Source of the DNA: Amyelois transitella
Lineage: Eukaryota; Arthropoda; Insecta; Lepidoptera; Pyralidae
Assembly: GCF_032362555.1 (NCBI RefSeq)
Contig: NC_083527.1
Location: forward strand, 4,836,001-4,900,000
Direction: 5' to 3'
DNA length: 64,000 nucleotides
The notes under the pieces are model-generated. The model was not told the origin of the DNA. It ran no database searches and saw only the letters and a list, made by a program, of their open reading frames with translations. This document shows positions 55,101-64,000 of the stretch, in pieces (positions within the stretch are counted from its first letter, which is position 1; each line of letters opens with the position of its first letter). A program made the position numbers and the translations under genes.

Positions 55101-56487
55101 ATGGCGTACCGACAAGTCGATGTCGCCAAAAAACAGGTATTTATTTTTGTGTTTATTAGTATTTCATTGATTTTCAAAGAAACGAGATGAAATATTCGAA
55201 GGTCTATTACATAAGTTATAATTTTATCCCAAAATATTTATGGAATCTGTTGAAACCCGTCACTTACAAGCATGTAAATGAGAGTGTATCTTTTTGTACA
55301 CTTTGCCAAGTATCTTACAGAGTAATGTTATTTTTTGTTTGTATCATTAAAGACACATTGCCTACAAGATCAATAGATCTTGTAGGCTTTTGGCAAAGTG
55401 TCCTAAAAGATACTGACAAAAAGATCAATAGATTTTTTTGTATCTTTTAGGACACTTTGCCGAGATATATATTATACTGATAAGATTTTTTTTGTTCAAG
55501 GGAAGCTCTAGGAGCAAACGAATTCTTGCTTTGGTTCCAAAGCACAACATTTCATCAGATGTTTCGAATCTTGACGATTCCTCAGATGAAGAAAAATTGT
55601 TTTTACAAAAAATCGCAACTTGCCTATTATCACCATACAACCTTCAGATGAAGAATCATCCCCAGCACCATCAATATGCTCTTCTTTGTTAGATTTAAAT
55701 ATTTCTGATAGTGACGATAATAATAAAAATTCAAGTCCAGAGATTGATATTAGGGGGTTGGTTGAAAACCACAGTCAGGAAGCATGCGCAGAAAGTATTG
55801 AGTGCCAACCTTATATTTTAGAACCAGATACGCCACAAAGTTCTATACAGCAGCAGCAGCCTACTCCCCGCGTAGCACCAAAGATTGTCAGGTCAAAACG
55901 AAGAAACCCAGAAATTGTCAAAACTGTCAAACAAAAAAAGAAAAAGAATGAGCCGGTTGTTTACAATTGAAAAAGAGATCAAGTTTTAATTTTACTACCC
56001 CAGAAAAAATTCAAGAACCCATAGATTATTTTTATAAATTTTTCTCGGAAGATATAATAAAAATCATTTTAGAACAAACCAACCTATATGCCGTAGAAAA
56101 GACAGGGTCTTCACCAAATATATCTGAGAATGATATCAAAGATTTTATATCTATTAATATTTTGATGGGCGTAGTAAAGATGCTTACACCGATTTTTGGG
56201 CAAAAGAGTCAAGATATTCTAAGGTAGCGGATGTATTGCCACTCAAGAAATTTCAAAAAATTAGAAAATTTTTACTTTTTGCCAACAATAATGAAGACGA
56301 TGGCGATCGTTACTATAAAATCCGTCCCTTACTAGATCGAATAAGAAAAAACTGTTTGTCTATTGAACAAGAAGGCAAGTATAGTATAGATGAGATGATG
56401 GTCCCTTATAAGGGCACGCGTGCAGGGAACAGACGCCAGTATAGGAAGGGAAAACCAAAAAAATGGGGGTACAAAGTTTTCGTATGA
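55101..56487 (+). pseudogene. piggyBac transposase, truncated, several frameshifts
   Basis: Exon 1 (55101-55136) MAYRQVDVAKKQ ends at GTATTT; exon 2 starts at 55501 after TTTGTTCAAG with GSSRSKRILALVPKHN. Frames change near 55617, 55967 and 56195. Readable blocks: ITIQPSDEESSPAPSICSSL, a basic stretch RSKRRNPEIVKTVKQKKKKN, FYKFFSEDIIKIILEQTNLY, KVADVLPLKKFQKIRKFLLF and YSIDEMMVPYKGTRAG (first Asp), KKWGYKVFV. The sequence is lost after 56487, before the second catalytic Asp. Confidence 0.8.
55358..55462. repeat. Two hairpins in the piggyBac intron
   Basis: GCCTACAAGATC (55360-55371) pairs with GATCTTGTAGGC (55376-55387). GGCAAAGTGTCCTAAAAGAT plus A (55392-55412) pairs exactly with 55441-55461. 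A related phrase TACACTTTGCCAAGTATCTT lies at about 55297. They may be a small foldback element within the intron. Confidence 0.65.
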
Positions 56488-56805
56488 AAATTCATTCACA
56501 TTTCACTCATTTGTTTGTGTATGAAACAGTTTTTATTGATTTCTGAAAAATTATAATTTTGTGACTTATGAGGTTTTTGAAATGACCGATTCAAATTTAG
56601 TAACAAAAATTCAAAGAAAGAAAGTACAACAAACAAAAATTTTATGCAATGTGAAACAGTGTGACCTCGACCGATCGAAGCATGCGTACCTAACCCCCAA
56701 ACAACATAAACACCAGTGAAAAACAAGATGTGCCTCCATAGCCAACGCAGCGAGAGATACAAGGAGGTAAGTTACGAGAAAAGCACATACATTAATAATT
56801 ACTTT
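56488..56805. other. Unassigned stretch
   Basis: No gene or repeat is recognised between the truncated piggyBac and the LINE scrap. Confidence 0.35.
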
Positions 56806-57063
56806 ATATTACACTAGTGTCCTGCTTAAGCATCTCCTCACTAAGCTGGTGCTCAATGAGGACTTTTTTAGGTTAGTCTTATAACTATTTATGGTTTTCA
56901 GGTTTCGAATTGGTAGAGGAATATTGTTCCAACACTTGGATGCTGCATATCTAAAGCTGCCACTAAATGCAACAGAGCGATGCTGGGGTGTTGCAAGTTG
57001 GATCGCACAGCTCCTGGCACCACATCTCTTATATTTTCTTACCCATTCCAATTTGTCATACAT
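56806..57063 (-). pseudogene. LINE ORF2 C-terminal scrap
   Basis: The frame reads VRKYKRCGARSCAIQLATPQ, then RYAASKCWNNIPLPIRNLKT and INSYKTNLKKSSL, the F-Y-A-P-x-x-WN-LP-x-x-R block that ends many LINE reverse transcriptases. No RT core remains. Confidence 0.6.
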
Positions 57064-57297
57064 AAAAAGGTAAGATTGCGTATTTTCAGTGTAGTTATTA
57101 TATTATTTTTTTATTTAGAATGTTAGTTTTTGATTATTTAGAAAAAATATACATTAGCGACTTTAATCTTTTGTACAAGTTGTTTGAAAAAAGGTAGTTT
57201 TATTACTAACCACTATGACTATTGTAGGTTTTCGTCAAGGTAATTTTGTTTCATTTTTATCATTGTTTTTTAGAATGCCGCGTGTTCTTACTGATAA

Positions 57298-60200
57298 CAG
57301 GGGCCGAAACAGGTCAGTAAAGTCAGTAAAAGTCAGTATATTTGGACCTGGTCAGTAAAAGTCAGTATTTTTGAAAATCGGTCAGTATTGTCAGTATTTT
57401 TCGATTTGCCCAGTGATGACTGATGATATCTGAGGGCTGCTTTGCACTTTGCATGCTCTATATACACTGGGCACAAAATTTTTTGTTCCAAGTGTATGTG
57501 GATGGTCTACGTAGTATATATTGCAGCTGACTTAAGAAAAAATACTTACTTATATTTTTTTTTTAATCAGTATTTCTTTGTTCTAATTTTGTGTAATTTA
57601 ACTCATGCATGTTTGTTACAGCTTCATACTGGTGATTTGTTAATGTGTGTACCTTGCCTGTGTGTGTGCTTTAATTTATCACTAACAAAATAATAGACTC
57701 TATCTCTATACATATCAAAACAAGTAATTATGGGTAAGTGCAAATTTAATGAAGACTGGCTTAAAAAAAAGATAAAAATGGACATATTGTGTGTGAGTGG
57801 GGAAAAAAAGAGGACAGTGATACAGGTTTTTTTTGTTTTGTGTGTCTTAAAAAGTTTTCGATTGCTTGGGGCTTTGAAGCTATCGAACAACACGCATCAA
57901 CACAAAAACACAAGGAACAGTGTAAAGTAAAGTTGACAGCATCTCAATTGCATATGACAAGTTTGCGACCCAATGAAAAACCCATCGAAGAACAACCAAG
58001 TACTTCTAAACCTGAAAATAGCCAAAGAAGTTGTGTACAATTATATAGTGTCAAAGATGGGGTCACAAGAGCAGAAATTTTGTGGGCTATGAAAATGGTG
58101 GTCTCTGATTTTCCAATAGAGCCCTCATGCGATTCTATAAAGGAACTATTTTCAGCTATGTTTCCAAATTCACTACCATCAGATTTTTCTATGTCTACTA
58201 CCAAAGCAAGATATTTAATTTGTGATGCTATAGCTCCATATTTTAGGCAAGAAATGATGAAGGACTACAAAGACTCCTATTTTTCGCTATGTTTCGATGA
58301 AACCTGCAATGCAGCATCAAAAAAGGAGCTTCAGGTGGCCATAAAATATTGGTCTCCGATTACAGAAATGATAATAACGACACATTTAGAAACTTTCTTC
58401 ATTGGTAAAGCTACCGCCGAGGATATTTATTCTAAGCTGAATGAAGCAATGGACAACGCTCAACTATCCCGCAAAAGGCTTCTGATGCTAGGCTGTGACG
58501 GGCCCAATGTGAATAAAGCGGTTACAAGATTGATGAACGATTCTTTAATTCTGTTGGGCAGACGGAAATTAGCTGATATAGGAACATGTAACATTCACAC
58601 TGTACACAATGCCTTTCTTAAGGCTTTGATGGAGTTTGGTGAAAGCGTATCTGACTTTATATTTCAAATTCACAACTTTTTCGATGGTTGGCCTGCTCGC
58701 TGGGAAGAATATGAAATTATTCAAGACAAGTTAAATTTGCCAAACCATCGCTTCATTAAGCACGTTTCTTCACGTTGGCTCACTATGGGGCCTGCTGCTG
58801 AACGCGTTTTAGAGCAATGGCCTGCAATAATTGAGTATTTCACTAAACATCTACCTAAAAAACAGACTAATACATCCCAAAACTTTAAAAACATCTATAA
58901 CTTCATCAATCAAAAGCTAGCAAAAGCAGAAATAATGTTTGTAGTGTCCAGTGTAAAGATGTTCGTGAAAGTCACTGGTTTCTTCCAGCGTGAAGAGCCA
59001 TTGGTTCACATGATTCATGAAGAATTAAAGAAACTCGTGAGAACCATTTTTAATCGGTTTTGTGTAAAAAGCGCGCCTACGTCAGTTGAAGGTCTAAATG
59101 AAAAATATTACGTTCCTCTTCAAGATATTGTGCTAGAAGATTCAATCAGAGAATTATAGGAGACCGCTCAAGAACGTGATAGAGTAACATTTTTACACAA
59201 AGTAAAAAATCATTACGTCGCCGCTTGCAAACATCTGCTAACAAAAACGTCAATGGATTATTCTTTAATAAAATACTTGGCAATATTGAACCCTAAAAAA
59301 CAAAATTCAGAAACGTGTCATAAAGACTTTTTAAAAATTGCAAACACTGCCGGTTGCGTTTGAAGAAACGGCACTAACAAACGAATGTCTTTTGTTAATG
59401 CAACATCAAAAATGAAATCAAGAAGAACAAAGGATTGAAACTTACTGGGGCAATATTTTTAAAAGGACCTTTGATAACGGAGAAAAAATGTTCCCCAACC
59501 TGGAACACATTGTAAAGGCCGCATTAGCACTGTCGCATGGCAATGCAGATGTGGAAAGGGGCTTTTCATGTTCGGGTAGAATTTTAACACCAGAAAGGGC
59601 TAACATGTGTCAGAGGACCCTTGATGCGCATTTGACAGTTAAATCGGCACTAAAAAACATGTACGAAAACAAGATTCATTTAGTCCCTTTAACACCTGAA
59701 TTGATGAAATTAGCCAGAACGGCATATATAAGATATAAAACATATTGTGAAGAACAGAAGCAAAAAGAAGAAATAAAGAAGCTCGAAAAGAAAAGAAATG
59801 AGGAACTTGATAGAGAAAAAAAAGAACTTAAGAGAAAGTACGAAGAAACTAAGACGATTATTGAAGAAGGTGAGACAACGCTAAAAAAAATAAGAGAAGA
59901 AGAAAAAACTAAGAGGGAGACAATTGACAGGTAGATATAGCACGCTTTGTGATTGTTTCTAATTGGTTTGTTTATGTTTATTTCTATGCACGATTTCGCA
60001 ATGTAATTAATTATTATTTCCAGATTAATTAAAAATGCAAATGCCATGTTGAAGGGCGGAATCAAAGAAAAAGACATGGTTTCCGTAAATATGGCAAAAT
60101 CTCTGCTAGAAACTGTAGTAAAGGAGAGAAAAGAAGAAGAACAACAAATACAAGAGGAAGAAAAAATACAAAAAATCGTAGATAAGAAGAAAAAAACACT

Positions 60201-60571
60201 TATAACAAACTTCTTTAAGAAAACTTAATTTTAAATGTTATGTTTATTTTAATGGAACTTCTCTGTACTTTTTTTCTTTCTCATAGTCATTTGATTTTAG
60301 TGTTCACTATATGTATAATTTTGCACGAATGCGCATGACTCACTTGTAATACAAAAACAATTACTAACAATAAAAAAAGCTTTTTAACACAATAAAAAGG
60401 CGGTGCTGGTTGGCTATGGGGATGGTGGAGGCCAATAACTGAAAATAAGCTTTTTATTTCACACCATTCACCCGAAAAACGGTTTGGAAATGGTCAGTAT
60501 TTGGTCAGTATTTTTGAATTTTTGGTCAGTAAAATCAGTATTTTCGACCATAGAACTTGTTTCGGCCCCTG
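57298..60571 (+). mobile_element. hAT-like element 2, 3.3 kb, 6-bp TSD
   Basis: The ends CAGGGGCCGAAACAGG and CTTGTTTCGGCCCCTG are inverted copies; TGATAA is duplicated (57292-57297, 60572-60577) and its removal restores the piggyBac frame. Six bases is shorter than the 8 bp of classical hAT elements, though some hAT groups differ. The heptamer GTCAGTA occurs about seven times inside the left end and three to four times inside the right end, all on the plus strand. Confidence 0.88.
57730..60228 (+). pseudogene. hAT-like transposase, several lesions, long coiled-coil tail
   Basis: The start is MGKCKFNEDWLKK at 57730; one base seems lost in the A8 run at about 57763-57770, after which CEWGKKEDSDTGFFCFVCLK follows: a BED-like finger with HASTQKH. 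The core shows YFSLCFDETCNA (Asp), LLMLGCDGPNVNKAV (Asp) and CNIHTVHNAF. A TAG lies at 59157-59159 after SIREL, the frame changes near 59340, and a TGA is found near 59426. NADVERGFSCSGRIL carries the catalytic Glu. The tail is a Lys/Glu coiled coil to 59932, then a second exon (about 60023-60228) ending TLITNFFKKT. Confidence 0.8.
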
Positions 60572-62362
60572 TGATAATGATATAGAAGAATTTCTGCTGG
60601 AAAGTATTCCTTCAGATAACGAGAGTCTCTGCAGCTTGGATTCTGGTGAGGAATTGGATTGTGAGCAGCCACCTCCATTGGTTCTTGGCGATTTACCTCC
60701 AAGGACTCAGCCAGACCCTGATGAAAACTAGGACTCAGAAGATGAACAACCTTTATCGACCTATGCTAGTAGCAATATGCCTTCCACGAGTAATATTTGT
60801 ACCACACAACCCATAGTTCCTGCACCAAATTGGAAAAAGAGTTTTAGAATGGATACGCCAGGTCAGTATGCAGGAGATGACAGCTTACCAAGTTATATTA
60901 TTGAATTAGAGCATGTCACGCCTACCCAACTCTTCCGCATGTTTTGGACAGAGGATTTACTTGAAATAATTTCATTTAAAACAAACTTATACGCCATGAA
61001 AAAGGGTACTCCTTATAAGCCTACTACATCGAAAGAAATGGAAGTGTTTCTAGCTTTGAATTTGGTGATGGGTATAAAAAAGTATCCTAGTTACAAAGAT
61101 TATTGGTCTTCTGCTCCTGATTTACATGATCCTTATATATCTTCCTTCATGCCACTAAATCGCTTCAGCTGGCTTCTAAATAATATGCACGTGAATGATA
61201 ACACTGTAATGCCTATGAAAACAGATCCAAATTACGATAAGTTATTCAAGGTCCGACCCCTGTTAGATATTATGAAAAGAAATTTCGAGAAAAACTATTA
61301 TACTTCAGAAAAACTGGCTATAGACGAAAGCATGATCAAATTCAAAGGTAGGAGTTACTTGAAACAGTATATGCCAAAGAAACCTATAAAACGTGGTTAT
61401 AAGGTTTGGATTATGTGTGCTGCGTCCGGTTATTGCCTTGATTTTGAAATCTATACAGGAAAGTCTGGTGACAGCGTTCAAACCGATCTCGGAGGAAACA
61501 TAGTTCGTCAATTTTGCACAAATTTGGAATCAAAAAACCATAAAGTATTCTTTGACAATTATTTCAATAGTTATCCATTACAAATTGATCTACAAAAACA
61601 AAAAATATTGGCTTGTGGAACAGTCAACTCAAATCGGAAGTTCCTGCCGCAACTGAAGGATGATAAAGATCTCAGGCGAGGACAGCATGATTACCGTGTC
61701 AGTGACACAAATGTATCAGTGCTAAAATGGAAAGACATGAGATCTGTTTACATGCTTTCTAACTACATAGATCCTAGAAATACAGGTGTTGTTACCCGCA
61801 AAGAGCGTAATGGAGAAAGAAATGAAATATCTTGTCCAGAGGCTGTGATGACATACAATAATAACATGAATTTTGTGGATAAATTTGACCAATTGAAAGG
61901 TAGTTATTGTATTGATAGGAAATCGCACAAATGGTGGCATCGTATTTTTTTTCATTATTTAGATTGTGCAGTAATAAATTTTTTTAAGTGTATAAAGAAC
62001 TCAAAAACGAACACCTACCACATCTCGAAAAACTGTCGTCTAAAGACTTTCGTAGAAGTATCTACCAAGGTATACTCGCCCCGGCTCTGGCAAAGAAATC
62101 TACAATACGGTCAAAACGCCATAGTGGCTCTGGGCCTTCGTCTCCATTGCCTGTGCAGATTAAACGGCATAAGCCCACAGTTCCAGCAGAACTACGCAAG
62201 GAAAGCAATTTACATCAACCTGAAAGAAGTACTTCAAGAAGGTGTGCAAAATGCAGTACCAAAAAAAGTCCAGTACGTACTATCTGGCAGTGTAACACCT
62301 GTAAGGTACCTCTCTGCATCCGTACTACTGAATCCTGTTTTTCAGATTTTCATAAACAATGA

Positions 62363-62943
62363 TTAACCCGTTATTTGGTTATTACATTGTAAAAAATGTT
62401 TGATTATAATTTTCCTTATATGGTCACAGTGGTTAGTAAACTAACCACTCTATTCCGTAAAAGCCTTAAGTATATGTTATGTTTTTGTGTATTTTTCCTA
62501 TTAAATAAAGCATAATTAAACCATATTATGTACTGTTTTATTTATTATTCGAACTATGTGAAAGTGTGCCTGAAAGAGTTACCGTGGTGCGAACAGTCTG
62601 AACTAGTTTTTCTCGCTAGTGCGGTGTCATTTTAGATACAGTATTATGTGAGTTGGAAAGAGACAAATACATATATTTATTTGTTACTTAAAAACGGTCT
62701 TATTTCAATAGAAAAAGAGTACATGGCATATTTGTCCTGTACGCATAGAACAAATAAACTTTGCTTTCAGTGTGTTACTGGACGAATATGACTTGTACGT
62801 GCAAGTCCGGTACCGCACTGGTGGCGACAGTATTTGTGCTAGTGTGAACCTAACTTTGATTACCATTAGACGCCTGTCGATATTGTTTATACCTATAGTT
62901 TCCTTACATTTGTTTACGTAACAGTTACGACTTTGAATTTACA
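62363..62943. other. 3' end of the piggyBac element and spacer
   Basis: GTGGTTAGTAAACTAACCAC at about 62429 is a perfect palindrome of 20 bp and may be the element end. From 62500 on no gene is seen; GGCATATTTGTCCTGTACG and GACGAATATGACTTGTACG at about 62725 and 62783 look related. Confidence 0.4.
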
Positions 62944-63870
62944 ATGAAACGCTCCCGAAATATATTAGTCCGTATTTTTTAAGAAAAAAAGGAAGATGAT
63001 GATGACTTGACACCCGAACATGGAAATATAAATCAAAAGGTTTTTCCTCCTGGTAAGAAAATTAAAGTTTTAGATGATATAATACTTCCATCACGTTCAA
63101 TTTTCGAAAAAAATACATATGAAAGTCCTTCTACCAGCAACACATATACATTATTACAGGTTGTTTCTTTTTCTGGATGTTCGAGTGAAGTTGGTTCACT
63201 TGCTGATTTATCGTATAGTAATTTATTAAAAGCTGAATGTAACTTGACTCCAGAATCTATAAAAGAATTGTTATCTACACCAAAGTCTCATAACCAGCAA
63301 ACTGCAACTACTAATAATGAATGTAGTTATGCAAGAAATACCTCGAAAGCAATGGATCTATCATTGCCATCTACTAGTTCAAATCATTACGGATCAAATG
63401 ACTCTTATCACGCAGACAACAATCAACTATTAAATGAGAACCACATTTTTAGCGATATAAGTACAGGCAGTGACAGCAGTTATAAACCTTCTAGCTCCGA
63501 CAGTTCTTCAAGCGATATGGAGACGACATCTGATATTGATGATGAAAACATAGTAGATATTCAGAGTCCTATAATAGCCTCACAAGATAGCAAATGGACA
63601 GATATTACTTCTTCATCACCAGATATTGGTTACTTTAAAAATGATACAATAATTAATATTCCACCTGATGTCACATCACCATTTCAAATCTATAAATTAT
63701 TTGTTACTGATGATATCCTACATAAAATGGAAGCAGAGACAAATAATTACGCGAATAATTGTTGCAGTGATGAAGGTATCAAAAATAAATCTAGATTAAA
63801 GAAATGAAAGAATACTAATTATGAGGAAATATGCACATTTATGGGTATAAGGGTGGTATTAAATACTAAA
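62944..63870 (+). pseudogene. piggyBac-like N-terminal part, truncated, two stops
   Basis: ATG at 62944 opens MKRSRNILVRIF, then a TAA (62980-62982), then EKKEDDDDLTPEHG in the same frame. A long Ser/Asp-rich stretch with FSDISTGSDSSYKPSSSDSS is followed by DVTSPFQIYKLFVTDDILHK and MEAETNNYA, the start of the piggyBac domain. A TGA at 63805-63807 stands at a Trp position (SRLKK-stop-KNTNYEEICTFM), and the reading becomes low-complexity after GIRVVLNT. The catalytic part is absent, either lost or beyond the window. Confidence 0.7.
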
Positions 63871-64000
63871 TTTTTTTTTTTATTATGGTGAGGCACCCTC
63901 GCATAGTGATATGTAAAGTTAAAAAGTTACTTAATATTAAATTAATATTAATATTTAGGGTCGCGACGGGACTTTTAAAGTTGGAAAGAAAAAATAAATA

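Larger units (their letters stand above)
57275..62362 (+). pseudogene. piggyBac transposase split by a hAT-like element, two lesions
   Basis: ATG at 57275 opens MPRVLTDN, which continues across the inserted element (57298-60571) as DIEEFLLESIPSDNESLCSL. A TAG at 60729-60731 and a frameshift at the T7 run near 61980 are the only lesions. The domain order is normal: acidic N-terminus, YIIELEHVTPTQLFRMFWTE, LAIDESMIKFKGRS (Asp), VFFDNYFNSYPLQIDL (Asp), MTYNNNMNFVDKFDQLKG (Asp pair), HKWWHRIFFHYLD, then the finger CAKCSTKKSPVRTIWQCNTC to 62362. TIR-like ACTAACCACTATGAC (57201) and its near-inverse at about 62433 may be the element ends. Confidence 0.85.

Noticed and set aside
1-64000. tRNA and rRNA genes
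   Set aside because: No cloverleaf-like A and B box pair or ribosomal core sequence was recognised on either strand by eye.

Overview
This window looks like insect, most probably lepidopteran, repeat-rich DNA. The pointers are a short Helitron with the moth-type end (CACGCGGACGAAGTCGCGGG then CTAG), scattered AGGTACCTA-type words, LINE tails made of short tandem repeats, and RTE-like 3' remnants. I find no convincing host gene. Nearly everything is a mobile element, and many are inserted inside one another. A gene-free, deeply nested stretch would fit heterochromatin or a W chromosome, but that is inference.

Layout. 0.8-8.5 kb: a PIF/Harbinger element (copy A) split by a hAT element (916-6600, TSD GTAGTACC), which is itself split by a 5'-truncated LINE lying in a minisatellite. 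9.4-12.3 kb: a broken pogo/jerky-like transposase gene split by a short retroposon, itself split by a second small pogo element. 12.7-15.8 kb: Harbinger copy B, whole in appearance, with 25-bp TIRs. 15.9-18.9 kb: a three-exon IS5/Harbinger-clan transposase with a SWIM finger and one in-frame stop. 19.7-23.1 kb: fragments of piggyBac, MULE and Harbinger, then a LINE. 23.1-24.6 kb: a Copia fossil. 25.7-28.9 kb: an unfamiliar DDE-type gene lying between two arrays of the same 30-bp repeat. 28.9-33 kb: a MULE fragment, a lone BESS exon (E), Harbinger copy C and a MITE. 33.3-34.3 kb: a hAT fragment. 34.6-34.9 kb: a Helitron bounded by exact 43-bp direct repeats. 35.3-42.1 kb: an ISL2EU-like element (transposase plus YqaJ-type nuclease) split by Harbinger copy D (36644-40725, TSD TCC). 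42.4-53.5 kb: a piggyBac fragment, then a piggyBac gene split by an intact-looking MULE (43496-46814, TSD AACATGGA) and by a young Ty3/Gypsy element (47809-52602, identical LTRs). 53.9-64 kb: a BESS-like protein gene and three more broken piggyBac copies, one split by a hAT-like element (57298-60571).

How the genes work together. The recurring theme is a transposase with a DNA-binding partner. In four Harbinger copies the transposase (+) and a MADF-BESS protein (-) are interdigitated: each gene's intron holds an exon of the other. Copies B and C (and separately A and D) share exon boundaries, and in B and C a single 52-55 bp spacer serves as 3' splice-site region for both strands. ISL2EU pairs its transposase with a PD-(D/E)XK nuclease that carries a SWIM-like finger, on the opposite strand. 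Several DNA transposons here are open except for one stop or frameshift, so much of the decay looks fairly recent. Nest order gives relative ages: outer elements are older than the elements they contain.
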